Positions 1 to 9,263 of a stretch of DNA of 64,000 bases are shown piece after piece. The stretch lies in assembly GCF_000725545.1 (NCBI RefSeq), contig NZ_JNZP01000015.1:186001-250000 (forward strand), in the 5' to 3' direction. The translations under genes were made by a program, and so were the position numbers. How positions within the stretch are numbered: the stretch's first letter is position 1; the number at the start of each line of letters is the position of its first letter. Source of the DNA: Streptomyces exfoliatus (GTDB lineage Bacteria; Actinomycetota; Actinomycetes; Streptomycetales; Streptomycetaceae). The notes under the pieces are model-generated. The model was not told where the DNA came from. It worked only from the letters and a program-made list of their open reading frames with translations, and did no database searches.

Positions 1-334
1 GGCCGCCGGGGTCGTGAGCGGGCTCCTCGCGGTAGGGGCGTTCGCGGTCGCTGGTCCTGCGGGCGCGGCGCGCCTCCGACCGGACCGCCCGGCGCAGCCA
101 TTCGGCGGGCCGCTCGGGGGCGGCCCCCGTCTCCTGGAGCTGCTCCAGGAGCCGGAGCCAGACGGCCTGTTCGAGGTCGCTCGGCTCGATGCCGGCGGCG
201 GGCGCCTCCGCGTCCGACTCGGCGGCGAGCAGCGGGGCGAGGGCGGCGAGGAGTCCGGGGGTGGGGTCGGTGTGCGCCGGGGACGCGGAGCCGCGGGGGG
301 ACGCGGTCTGCCGGGGGGTCTCGGGGGTGGTCAT
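1..334 (-). CDS. Sigma-70-like RNA polymerase sigma factor, N-terminal part (runs off window)
   Basis: Only the first 111 codons are present; the gene continues past base 1. The start is the ATG at 334-332. Residues 1-45 are a Pro/Thr/Ala-rich leader. They are followed by an acidic helix of the type DLEQAVWLRLLEQ and then WLRRAVRSEARRARR, which resembles sigma region 2 of ECF-type factors (DAEDLVQxxxLRLW and the basic helix after it). In S. coelicolor a sigma-factor gene sits at this place beside glpQ1, which supports the call. Regions 2.4 and 4 are outside the window, so the class cannot be given. It could also be another helical DNA-binding protein. Confidence 0.5.
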   Translation of the reverse strand, partial: MTTPETPRQTASPRGSASPAHTDPTPGLLAALAPLLAAESDAEAPAAGIEPSDLEQAVWLRLLEQLQETGAAPERPAEWLRRAVRSEARRARRTSDRERPYREEPAHDPGG

Positions 335-441
335 GACCGGCACGATGCGGGGGCACGCGGGCGTGGTTGCGGTACGGGGCGTAAACCACCCGGGAGGAGG
401 GCGTGCGGGCCCGGTCGCCGGGCCCGCACGGTCCTCGCCCG

Positions 442-1629
442 TCAGTCGCGGGCGGTGAGGTCCGCCGCGCCGAGCAGGGCGGTGTCCGGGTTGTCGGAGA
501 AGAGGCCGTCGATGCCCGTGCCCAGGTACCGCTTCAGGGCGCCGAAGGAGTCGCCGTACGCCGTCGGGTCCGTGCCCCGGCGGAAGTCGACGGGCAGGAA
601 GGCGTTCTCGTTGCGGTGGGTGTACGGGTGGAGGATCAGGCCCTCCGCGTGCGCGTCGCGGACCAGGGTGGTGGGGTCGCCGAGCCGGCCGCTCGCGTCC
701 TTGGGGATGACCAGGTCGAGGGTGGGGCCGATGCCCTTCGCGTACGAGGCGATCCAGCGCAGGCCCTCGGGCGTCACCAGATCGGCGACCGTGCGCGGGT
801 CGCCGGCCTGGACGAAGTCCCAGGGGCGGCTGTTCGCGCCGGAGAGCAGGACGACGCCGGGCGAGTCCACGAGCTTCGAAAGCCGCTGGACGCTGCTCGG
901 CTCGAAGGACTGGAGGAAGACCGGGGAGTTCGCGCGGTGGCGGCCGTACCGGCGCAGGAGCTTGGCGAGGCGCTCCTCCAGGCCGAGGCCGAGGGAGCGG
1001 AAGTAGGTGGGGTGCTTGGTCTCGACGTGGAGCCAGATCTCGCGGCCCCGGCGGCGGCCCTCGTCCTCGGCCCAGCGCAGCACCTCCTCGAAGGTCGGGA
1101 TCGTCCAGCGGCCGTCGTAGAGGGTGTTCTTCTGGCGGGTGCCGGGGATGCGCTCCTTGGCCCGCAGGGTCTTGAGCTCGGCGAGCGTGAAGTCCTCGGT
1201 GAACCAGCCGGTGTACGAGGTGCCGTCGACGCTCTTGGTGGTCTTCCGGGACGCGAACTCCGGGTGGTCGGCGACGTCGGTGGTGCCGGTGATGTCGTTC
1301 TCGTGGCGGCAGACGAGGTGCCCGTCCTTGGTGGGGACGAGGTCCTGCTCGATGACGTGGGCGCCGAGGTCGAGGGCGTGCCGGTAGGAGCCGAGGGTGT
1401 GCTCGGGACGGTAGCCGCTGGCGCCGCGGTGGGCGATGACGGTGGGGACGGGAAGGGAGCGGTAGCCGCGGCCCCCACCGTGCGCCCGGTCCGCCCCCGT
1501 GGTCCGCTCGTCGGCCGCCTGGGCGGCGCCGGTCCCGGCCGCGAGGGCCGTGGAGGCTCCGAGGACGGTGGCGCCCGCCGCTCCGAGAACCGTGCGCCGG
1601 GCCGTCGTCCGGCGTTCGCCCTGGGTCAT
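442..1629 (-). CDS. glpQ: Secreted glycerophosphodiester phosphodiesterase (GlpQ/UgpQ family)
   Basis: Hydrolyses glycerophosphodiesters to sn-glycerol-3-phosphate and an alcohol, supplying phosphate and glycerol outside the membrane. The 395-residue product starts with a Tat-type signal (ARRTVLGA near residue 11, then an Ala-rich hydrophobic stretch ending about residue 38). GDPD family motifs follow: HRGASGYRPEHT near residue 66, the metal ligands in EQDLVPTKDGHLVCRHEND, and HVETKHP mid-protein. Length is normal for secreted GlpQ. An AGGAGG sits 8 nt before the ATG. The gene stands alone. A PHO-box-like direct repeat lies about 100 bp upstream, which fits the known PhoP control of glpQ1 in S. 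coelicolor. Confidence 0.93.
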   Translation of the reverse strand: MTQGERRTTARRTVLGAAGATVLGASTALAAGTGAAQAADERTTGADRAHGGGRGYRSLPVPTVIAHRGASGYRPEHTLGSYRHALDLGAHVIEQDLVPTKDGHLVCRHENDITGTTDVADHPEFASRKTTKSVDGTSYTGWFTEDFTLAELKTLRAKERIPGTRQKNTLYDGRWTIPTFEEVLRWAEDEGRRRGREIWLHVETKHPTYFRSLGLGLEERLAKLLRRYGRHRANSPVFLQSFEPSSVQRLSKLVDSPGVVLLSGANSRPWDFVQAGDPRTVADLVTPEGLRWIASYAKGIGPTLDLVIPKDASGRLGDPTTLVRDAHAEGLILHPYTHRNENAFLPVDFRRGTDPTAYGDSFGALKRYLGTGIDGLFSDNPDTALLGAADLTARD

Positions 1630-1731
1630 GAGGTGTCCTCCTGTGTCATGTCCCGCACCTGTCGACGGGTGCCCCCGACGCTAGGCATCAACCCCCTCCG
1701 CCCGGCAGACCTCGGCCGAACATGGCGGAAA

Positions 1732-1764
1732 CACACGTCAACACTGCGTATCCACTCGGTGAAC
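1732..1764 (-). promoter_or_regulatory. Candidate PHO box (PhoP direct repeats) upstream of glpQ
   Basis: Read on the minus strand, three consecutive 11-nt units start with GTTCACC (perfect PHO consensus, 1764-1758), GGATACG (weak) and GTTGACG (5/7 or better, 1742-1736). Streptomyces PhoP binds 11-nt direct repeats with consensus GTTCACC. The position about 105-135 nt before the glpQ ATG is suitable for a promoter region. The call is a pattern match only. Confidence 0.5.
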
Positions 1765-1849
1765 CCGATGTGCGCGCGGTGGTGACCCGCGAGTATCGTC
1801 GCCAGCTGCACCGTCAGCTCGACTGACCCGCGTCCCACCGGAGGAACCG

Positions 1850-2521
1850 TTGTCCCGTCTCGCGATCATCAAGGCAGTGCTCGGGCCGGTCATGCGCCTG
1901 ATGTTCCGCCCCCGCGTGGAGGGCGCTGAGAACATTCCGGGGACCGGTCCCGTCATCCTCGCGGGGAACCACCTGACCTTCATCGACTCGATGATCATGC
2001 CGATCTGCCTGGACCGTCCGGTCTACTTCATCGGCAAGGACGAGTACGTGACGGGCAAGGGCCTCAAGGGCCGGGCGATGGCCTGGTTCTTCACCAGCGT
2101 CGGCATGATCCCGGTGGACCGGGACGGCGGCCGCGGTGGTGTGGCGGCGCTGATGACCGGCCGCCGGGTCCTCGAGGAGGGCAAGGTCTTCTCGATCTAC
2201 CCGGAGGGCACCCGCTCCCCCGACGGCCGGCTCTACCGGGGCCGTACGGGCATCGCGCGGCTCACCCTGATGACCGGTGCGCCGGTGGTGCCGTTCGCGA
2301 TGATCGGTACCGACAAGATCCAGCCGGGCGGGGCGGGCTTCCCGCGTCCGGGCAGGGTGACGGTCCGCTTCGGCGAGGCCATGGAGTTCTCCCGGTACGA
2401 CGGGATGGACCGCGACCGCTATGTGCTGCGGGCGGTGACGGACTCGGTGATGGCCGAGGTCATGCGGCTCTCGGGCCAGGAGTACGTGGACATGTACGCC
2501 ACCAAGGCGAAGGCGGCGTAG
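1850..2521 (+). CDS. 1-acyl-sn-glycerol-3-phosphate acyltransferase (PlsC family)
   Basis: Transfers an acyl chain to a lysophospholipid at the membrane. The 223-residue protein has the PlsC signature NHLTFID (NHx4D) near residue 45, YFIGKDEY for substrate binding, and the YPEGTRS block near residue 119, all in the usual order and spacing. Length is normal for actinobacterial PlsC paralogues. The start chosen is TTG at 1850, with GGAGGA 4 nt upstream; no ATG or GTG with a ribosome site is closer to the conserved N-terminus. It is a single gene facing a strong terminator hairpin at 2535-2573. The exact lipid substrate cannot be read from sequence. Confidence 0.87.
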   Translation: MSRLAIIKAVLGPVMRLMFRPRVEGAENIPGTGPVILAGNHLTFIDSMIMPICLDRPVYFIGKDEYVTGKGLKGRAMAWFFTSVGMIPVDRDGGRGGVAALMTGRRVLEEGKVFSIYPEGTRSPDGRLYRGRTGIARLTLMTGAPVVPFAMIGTDKIQPGGAGFPRPGRVTVRFGEAMEFSRYDGMDRDRYVLRAVTDSVMAEVMRLSGQEYVDMYATKAKAA

Positions 2522-2534
2522 TCCCCCAGGTCGT

Positions 2535-2573
2535 GACCGGGCCCCGTACGGCAGTGCTGTACGGGGCCCGGTC
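2535..2573. terminator. Bidirectional terminator hairpin
   Basis: A perfect 15-bp stem (GACCGGGCCCCGTAC at 2535-2549 with its complement at 2559-2573) and a 9-nt loop lie between the convergent acyltransferase and MFS genes. Confidence 0.85.
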
Positions 2574-2587
2574 GTGTACGCGGCGCG

Positions 2588-4132
2588 TCAGTGCTCGACG
2601 CCGTCCTCCAGCTTCTGGCCCCTGAGCAGGAACCAGGCCGCGACCGCCGTCACGAGGAGGACCGCCGCGCCGACGCCGGCCGCGATCCGCAGACCGTCGA
2701 CGAACGCCTCCTGGGCGGCCGACACCAGGGCCGTCGCCGTCTCCGGGGCGAGGGCTCCGGAGGCCTCGACGGCGCCGCCGAGCGACTCGTGGGCGGCGGA
2801 CGCGACGCCCGAGGGGACACCGGCCGGGGTGGCGAAGTCCCGGTAGACGCCGGTCACGATCGAGCCGAGCACGGCGATGCCGAGCGCTGCGCCCAGTTCG
2901 TACGCGGTCTCGGAGACCGCCGAGGCCGATCCGGCCTGCTCCTTGGGGACGCTGGAGAGGATCACGTCGGCGGTGACGGTGAAGGCGAAGCCGGCGCCCA
3001 CGCCGACGACGAGCAGCGCGGCGCCGAGCAGCGGGTAGCCGGTGTGCTGGTCGAGCGTCGTCAGGACGGCGAGGGAGAGGCCGACCGCCGCGAGACCGCC
3101 GGCCACCACGGACCGTACGGAGAAGCGGCGGGCCACCACGCCCGCGATCAGACCGGCCGTGACCGCGCCGACTGCGGCGGGCAGTTCGGCGAGTCCGGCT
3201 TCGAGCGGCTGACGGCCCTGGACCAGCTGGAAGAACTGGGACAGGAAGAACACCAGGCCGGAGAGGCCGAGGATGGTCAGCAGGTCGGCGAGGACCGCGC
3301 CGGAGAAGCCGCGGTGGCGGAACAGGCGCATGTCCAGGAGCGGCGCGGGCAGGGTCAGCTGCCTGCGGACGAACCAGGCCAGGGCGGCGGCGCCCGCGAG
3401 GGCGGCGAGCCCGGAGTCCAGGGACGGGCCGTGGGAGGCCAGCTCCTTGACCGCGTAGACGAGGCCGATCATGCCGACGAGGGAGAGCGCGACGCTGGGC
3501 ACGTCCCAGGGGCCGGGGTTCGGGTTCTTCGACTCGGGGATCAGCTTGATGCCGACGAGGACGAGGACGGCCATCACGGGCAGGTTGATGAGGAAGACCG
3601 TGCCCCACCAGAAGTGCTCCAGGAGGAACCCGCCGACGACCGGTCCGACGGCGGCGCCGGCCGAGGCCATGGCACCCCAGATGCCGATGGCGAGGCTGCG
3701 TTCGCGCGGGTCGTGGAAGAGGTTGCGGATGAGCGCCAGGGTGGACGGCATCAGGGTCGCGCCGGCGACGCCGAGCAGCGCGCGGGCCACGATCATCATC
3801 TCGGGGCTGGTCGCGTAGGCGTTCAGGACGGAGACGGCGCCGAAGGCGGTGGCGCCGATCAGGAGCAGCTTCTTGCGGCCGATGCGGTCGCCGAGGCTGC
3901 CCATGGAGACCAGGAGTCCGGCGATGACGAAGGAGTAGACGTCGCCGATCCAGAGCAGCTGGGTGCCGGAGGGCTTCAGGTCCTCGGAGAGGAAGGGGGT
4001 GGCGAGTCCCAGTACCGTGGCGTCGACCGCCACGAGGAGGACGGCCAGGACGAGTACGGAGAGGGCGAGCCACCGGCCGGGGCGGCGCACGCCCTCGGTA
4101 TGGCTCGCGGTCCTGAGGGTGCTGGTGGTCAC
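2588..4132 (-). CDS. MFS drug efflux transporter, DHA2 (EmrB/QacA-like) family
   Basis: A proton-driven multidrug exporter of the inner membrane. The 514-residue protein has about 14 hydrophobic segments. Motif A (LGDRIGRKKLLLIG) follows TM2, and the motif-C-like region MASAGAAVGPVVGG is in TM5. These features and the length are typical of DHA2 transporters. The ATG overlaps the stop of the upstream TetR gene by 4 nt (ATGA), so the two are translationally coupled. This is the classic arrangement of a repressor with its own pump. Expression is likely released when the TetR protein leaves the palindrome at 4697-4720. The substrate is unknown. Confidence 0.92.
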   Translation of the reverse strand: MTTSTLRTASHTEGVRRPGRWLALSVLVLAVLLVAVDATVLGLATPFLSEDLKPSGTQLLWIGDVYSFVIAGLLVSMGSLGDRIGRKKLLLIGATAFGAVSVLNAYATSPEMMIVARALLGVAGATLMPSTLALIRNLFHDPRERSLAIGIWGAMASAGAAVGPVVGGFLLEHFWWGTVFLINLPVMAVLVLVGIKLIPESKNPNPGPWDVPSVALSLVGMIGLVYAVKELASHGPSLDSGLAALAGAAALAWFVRRQLTLPAPLLDMRLFRHRGFSGAVLADLLTILGLSGLVFFLSQFFQLVQGRQPLEAGLAELPAAVGAVTAGLIAGVVARRFSVRSVVAGGLAAVGLSLAVLTTLDQHTGYPLLGAALLVVGVGAGFAFTVTADVILSSVPKEQAGSASAVSETAYELGAALGIAVLGSIVTGVYRDFATPAGVPSGVASAAHESLGGAVEASGALAPETATALVSAAQEAFVDGLRIAAGVGAAVLLVTAVAAWFLLRGQKLEDGVEH

Positions 4133-4680
4133 TTCTCCACGCTCCTGCGCGCTCCGCCGAGCAGCAGCTCGACGATCATGTACTGGAAGTCCTTGGCGGC
4201 GACCCGGCCGTCCTGCACGGCCCAGGCGCCGGAACCGACGAGCCCGTAGAAGGCCTCGGTGAGCCAGGCGGGGGTCAGATCGATCCGGAAGACGCCGTTC
4301 TCCTGTCCGCGCCGGAAGAGCGCGGAGACACGGGCGTCGAGGCGGGCCCAGCCCTCGTTGACCTGCTCGCCCTCGAAGAGCTGGTTCTCGGTGACGAGGA
4401 ACGACAGCAGGGGTGCGACGGGCTCCACCTCGGCGACGAGCCGGCGCACGGCCGCGTCCTCGGGGCCGGCGTCGATCCCGGCCCGGTCGAGGGCCCTCTC
4501 CAGCTCCTGCAGCCCGAGCTCCTCGAGCGCCCGCACGAGGGCGTCCCGCCCGGCGAAGTGCCGGTGCAGGGTGGCCCGGCCGATCCCGGCGGCGCGTGCG
4601 ACCTCGTCCATGGTGGCGGTCGCCTTGCGGGTGAGCAGGGCGGCGGCGGCGCGGAGCACCTGGTTGCGATCGACTGACAT
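4129..4680 (-). CDS. TetR-family repressor of the adjacent MFS pump
   Basis: The N-terminal HTH reads TMDEVARAAGIGRATLHRHFAGRDAL, a good TetR DNA-binding domain; the rest is a variable ligand domain. I chose ATG 4680 (MSVDRNQV, 183 residues). The longer frame from 4722 would place the perfect palindrome 4697-4720 inside the coding sequence, and the extra residues do not look TetR-like. The ribosome site is weak, so a GTG at 4695 or a leaderless start is possible. The stop overlaps the MFS start by 4 nt. Confidence 0.88.
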   Translation of the reverse strand: MSVDRNQVLRAAAALLTRKATATMDEVARAAGIGRATLHRHFAGRDALVRALEELGLQELERALDRAGIDAGPEDAAVRRLVAEVEPVAPLLSFLVTENQLFEGEQVNEGWARLDARVSALFRRGQENGVFRIDLTPAWLTEAFYGLVGSGAWAVQDGRVAAKDFQYMIVELLLGGARRSVEK

Positions 4681-4696
4681 GAGACGACCATACACC

Positions 4697-4720
4697 GAAT
4701 GAGACATCGACGTCTCATTC
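4697..4720. promoter_or_regulatory. TetR operator, perfect inverted repeat
   Basis: GAATGAGAC (4697-4705), a 6-nt spacer ATCGAC, and GTCTCATTC (4712-4720) form a perfect 9-bp dyad 17 nt upstream of the chosen TetR start. The position and symmetry fit autoregulation by the TetR protein and control of the pump operon. Confidence 0.78.
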
Positions 4721-4758
4721 AATAAATCAACGCCTCACCGAGGCGGGAACGGAATGCT

Positions 4759-5277
4759 GTGAACATGACGAAGCCACTGCTGCTGATCGACGTCGACGGG
4801 CCACTGAATCCGTACGCGGCGCAGCGCGAGCGGCGCCCGCAGGGGTACACGACGCACCGCATGCGGCCGAGCGGATGGCTGTTCGAGGCGAAGCCCCTGC
4901 GCGTGTGGCTGAATCCGGAGCACGGGGGCGAGCTGCTCGCACTGGCGGAGGCGTACGAGCTGGTGTGGGCGACGACCTGGAAGGGCGAGGCGAACGACTG
5001 GATAGGGCCGCACCTCGGGCTGCCCGAGCTGCCGTTCGTCGACTGGCCCCAGATGCACGGGAAGGCCCCTCGCGGGACCTTCTGGAAGACGCAGTACATC
5101 CTGGAGTACGCGGAGGGGCGGCCGTTCGCCTGGGTCGACGACGACATCACCTCGTACGACCACGAGTACGTGGAGCAGAACCACCTCGCCGCCGCCCTGT
5201 TGCTGCGCGTCGACCCCCGGATCGGACTGATCCGGCCGGACTTCGACGCGCTCGCGGACTGGGCGGCGGCGCTGTAG
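4759..5277 (+). CDS. HAD-like hydrolase-fold protein, function unknown
   Basis: 172 residues. LLIDVDGPLNP near the start matches HAD motif I (DxDG). WATTWK near residue 75 is a motif-II-like Thr, and WVDDDI near residue 124 is a motif-III/IV-like acidic cluster. There is no cap domain of note. A phosphatase-like fold is therefore plausible, but the substrate is unknown and activity is unproven. Starts: GTG 4759 or ATG 4765 two codons later. The promoter region may overlap the TetR operator at 4697-4720, so the gene could be co-regulated. It is convergent with argH. Confidence 0.72.
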   Translation: MNMTKPLLLIDVDGPLNPYAAQRERRPQGYTTHRMRPSGWLFEAKPLRVWLNPEHGGELLALAEAYELVWATTWKGEANDWIGPHLGLPELPFVDWPQMHGKAPRGTFWKTQYILEYAEGRPFAWVDDDITSYDHEYVEQNHLAAALLLRVDPRIGLIRPDFDALADWAAAL

Positions 5278-5297
5278 GACTACGCGGGACTACGGGG

Positions 5298-6794
<1,497 letters not shown>

Positions 6795-6856
6795 TCAACG
6801 GGGGCGGGTCACGCCGGGGCCGGTGGCGCGGCCCGGGGCGCACTGTCGTAGGCATA

Positions 6857-6885
6857 ACTATGCGGTGCACCGTATGTTTTGTCAA
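6857..6885 (-). promoter_or_regulatory. argH promoter overlapped by ARG-box-like operator
   Basis: On the minus strand, TTGACA (6885-6880), exactly 17 bp, then CATAGT (6862-6857). The plus-strand text GCATAACTATGCG at 6853-6865 is nearly the same as GCATGACCATGCG in front of argG (15269-15281). ArgR boxes in bacteria are AT-rich TGCAT/ATGCA-type dyads, so repression by ArgR of the argH promoter is likely. The leader would be about 125 nt. Confidence 0.7.
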
Positions 6886-7316
6886 AGCCCGGCCCGGACC
6901 CGGCCCTCAGGGGCGGAAAAAGACCGGCGGCGCCGCAACGCGACCACCTACGCTCCGGCCCATGCCTCTGCGCGAACGCCGTACTCGCCACGGCCACGCC
7001 CGATCCGGCCGTCCTCGACGTGCTGCGTCAGGCGGGGACCGAACCGCTGCCGCTCTACCGGGCGGCCTGCGCGGCCGGGTACCCCCGGACGCCCCACCAC
7101 GCCCCCGTGGGGCTCGCCGAATGCGGCGACCGGACGGCGGACGCGCCGACGCTCTGGTCGCTCACCGGCCACGCGCTGCCCCAGGTGCGCGCGAGCGCCG
7201 TGGTGGGACTGCGCCTGATGGACGCCGTCCGCCCCGGGCGTCTCGCGCCCCTGCTCGACGACAGTTCTCCCCGGGTCGTGCGGGAGGCGAGGAAGGCGCT
7301 GTCCCCCTGGGCCTAG
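6879..7316 (+). pseudogene. Remnant of a HEAT-repeat protein (5' truncated)
   Basis: The frame ends in two helical repeats of HEAT type (HALPQVRASAVVGLRLMDA, then LAPLLDDSSPRVVREARKAL), with more repeat-like sequence from about 6975 onward. The first 30 codons do not look coding, and the nominal TTG start sits inside the argH promoter with no ribosome site. The remnant may be the 3' end of a longer HEAT-repeat gene whose 5' part was lost. It could still be a short expressed protein starting internally. Confidence 0.45.
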
Positions 7317-7375
7317 GGGGTGACGGGCGTGACACGGGGGCGTCTCCGAAGGACGCGGCGGGCAGGATGCCCGCC

Positions 7376-7975
7376 ATGGGAAAGACATATGAGCGTATCG
7401 ACGGCCGGCTTCGTGCCTTCATCGAGGCGCAGCCGGTGTACTTCACCGCCACCGCTCCCCTCTCCGCCGACGGCCACGTCAACCTGTCCCCCAAGGGACG
7501 ACGCGGCACCCTCGTCGTCATCGACGAACTGACCCTCGCCTACGTGGACTTCGGCGGGAGCAGCGCCGAGACCGTCGCGCATCTGCGGGAGCCCGGCAAC
7601 GGGCGGATCACGCTCATGTGGACCGCGTTCTCCGGGCCGCCGACCGTCGTGCGGGTGCACGGGACCGGGGAGGCCGTGCTGCGGGACGACCCGCGCTGGG
7701 GCGAGTTGTTCGCGCGGTTCCCTGCGGAGGCCGTGGAGGGGCAGGGCAGCGCGCGGGCGATCGTCCTGGTGCACGCGCGGCGGGTCAGCGACTCGTGCGG
7801 GTTCGCCGTCCCGCTGATGGAGTACCAGGAGGACCGGACGATGCACGCCGAGTACTTCAACCGGAAGACGGACGAGGAGTTCAACGCGTACTGCGTCAAG
7901 AAGGACCACGTCGCCACCAGCCTCGACGGGCTGCCCGCACTGCCGCTCCCGCTGCCGCCGCTGCCCGCCGAATAG
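7376..7975 (+). CDS. Pyridoxamine 5'-phosphate oxidase-like (split-barrel flavin) protein
   Basis: 199 residues. The N-terminal half has the split-barrel pattern FTATAPLSADGHVNLSPKG, then LTLAYVDFGGSSAETVAHL, GRITLMWTAFSGPPTVVRVHG, all common to the PNPOx-like family that binds FMN or F420. The C-terminal tail contains an NRKTDEEFNAYCVKKD block found in actinobacterial members. The substrate is unknown. Start ATG 7376 (MGKTYERID); an in-frame ATG at 7367 is possible. CAGGAT at 7363-7368 is suitably placed as a -10 for a leaderless message. Confidence 0.85.
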   Translation: MGKTYERIDGRLRAFIEAQPVYFTATAPLSADGHVNLSPKGRRGTLVVIDELTLAYVDFGGSSAETVAHLREPGNGRITLMWTAFSGPPTVVRVHGTGEAVLRDDPRWGELFARFPAEAVEGQGSARAIVLVHARRVSDSCGFAVPLMEYQEDRTMHAEYFNRKTDEEFNAYCVKKDHVATSLDGLPALPLPLPPLPAE

Positions 7976-8023
7976 CCCCGCCCCGCGCGCGGGAACCCCT
8001 CCCGGGGCTCTAGCGTCGCGCCC

Positions 8024-8716
8024 ATGCGCACCCTTCTCCTGCTCGGCGCCGCCCTGCTCTCCCTCGGCGCCGCCTCCGCCCCCGCCCCCGCGCCGCTGCC
8101 CGAGCGGATGGCGTACACCGGCGGCGGCTCGCAGCTGATCACCGCGGAGGCCGCCGGCACGGGTTCCACCACGGGCACGCTGACCTGGTGGGACCGGCGG
8201 GGCGGCCGGTGGGTGAAGGCGGGGTCCACGCCCGCGCGGTTCGGGGCGAAGGGACTCGCGGAGGGCGGGCTGCGGCGGCAGGGCACGAACACCACGCCCA
8301 CCGGGCTCTACCGGCTGCCGTACGCCTTCGGGATCGAGCCCGCGCCGCCCGGGACCTCGTACCGCTACGCGCGCGTGACCGACCGCTCCTGGTGGTGCCA
8401 GGACAACGACTCGCGCGCGTACAACCGCTGGGTCGAGGGGCTGCCCCGGGACTGCCGGGCCGCCGAGGCCGAGCATCTCGTCGCGTACCGCGAGCAGTAC
8501 GCGCACGCGCTCGTCATCGGGTTCAACTACGACCGTCCGGTACGCGCGCGCGGAGCCGGAATCTTCCTGCACGTCAACGGGCGCGGGGCGACCGCCGGTT
8601 GTGTCTCCGTGCCGGTGGACGCGATGCGCGCGGTGCTCGCCTGGGCGGATCCCGCGCGCCGACCGCACATCGCCGTCGGAACGCGGGGCGGTCCGACGGC
8701 GATCACGCGCTACTGA
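8024..8716 (+). CDS. Secreted L,D-transpeptidase-like (YkuD) protein
   Basis: 230 residues with a clear Sec signal (MRTLLLLGAALLSLGAASA). The catalytic block is HVNGRGATAGCVSV near residue 187, matching the YkuD pattern HG/N...TxGCVS with the active-site Cys. PTGLYRLPYAFG upstream matches the usual TPxG motif. It may cross-link or trim peptidoglycan outside the cell; many Streptomyces have several paralogues. TAGCGT at 8011-8016 lies 7 nt before the ATG, suggesting a leaderless mRNA. It ends 9 nt from the argR stop. Confidence 0.85.
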   Translation: MRTLLLLGAALLSLGAASAPAPAPLPERMAYTGGGSQLITAEAAGTGSTTGTLTWWDRRGGRWVKAGSTPARFGAKGLAEGGLRRQGTNTTPTGLYRLPYAFGIEPAPPGTSYRYARVTDRSWWCQDNDSRAYNRWVEGLPRDCRAAEAEHLVAYREQYAHALVIGFNYDRPVRARGAGIFLHVNGRGATAGCVSVPVDAMRAVLAWADPARRPHIAVGTRGGPTAITRY

Positions 8717-8725
8717 AGTCGCGGC

Positions 8726-9256
8726 CTACTTCTGCGCCAGCATCAGCAGGTGGTCCGCGAGCGCCTGGCCGCCCATGGGGTCGCGGCTGATGAGCAGCAG
8801 GGTGTCGTCACCCGCGATGGTGCCGAGGATGGCCTGGAGTTCGGCCTGGTCGATGGCCGACGCGAGGAACTGGGCGGCGCCGGGCGGAGTCCGCAGGACC
8901 ACCAGGTTGGCGGAGGCCTCGGCGGAGATCAGGAGTTCGCCGGAGAGCCGCCGCATGCGCTCCTCCTTGGCGGACTCTCCCAACGGCGCCTGCGGGGTAC
9001 GGAAACCGCCCTCGCTGGGCACCGCGTAGATCAGCTCGCCGCCGGTGTTACGGATCTTCACCGCGCCCAGCTCGTCGAGGTCGCGGGAGAGCGTCGCCTG
9101 CGTGACGCTCAGCCCGTCGTCGCTGAGGAGCTTGGCGAGCTGGCTCTGCGAGCGCACCGGCTGCCGGTTGAGGATGTCGACGATCCTGCGGTGGCGTGCG
9201 GTGCGGGTCTGCGGAACGGACGGCCCGCCGTGCTCGTTCTCCTGCGCGTCGGTCAT
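8726..9256 (-). CDS. argR: Arginine repressor
   Basis: Hexameric, arginine-dependent DNA-binding regulator of arginine genes. 176 residues. The winged HTH includes [31 protein letters not shown] with the SR motif; the C-terminal oligomerisation and arginine-binding domain has [16 protein letters not shown] chose ATG 9256 ([11 protein letters not shown]), 7 nt after the argD stop, which is a normal operon gap. It is the last gene of argCJBDR, so its own level is set by the operator in front of argC (13609-13637). Confidence 0.97.
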   Translation of the reverse strand: MTDAQENEHGGPSVPQTRTARHRRIVDILNRQPVRSQSQLAKLLSDDGLSVTQATLSRDLDELGAVKIRNTGGELIYAVPSEGGFRTPQAPLGESAKEERMRRLSGELLISAEASANLVVLRTPPGAAQFLASAIDQAELQAILGTIAGDDTLLLISRDPMGGQALADHLLMLAQK

Positions 9257-9263
9257 CGTCGTC

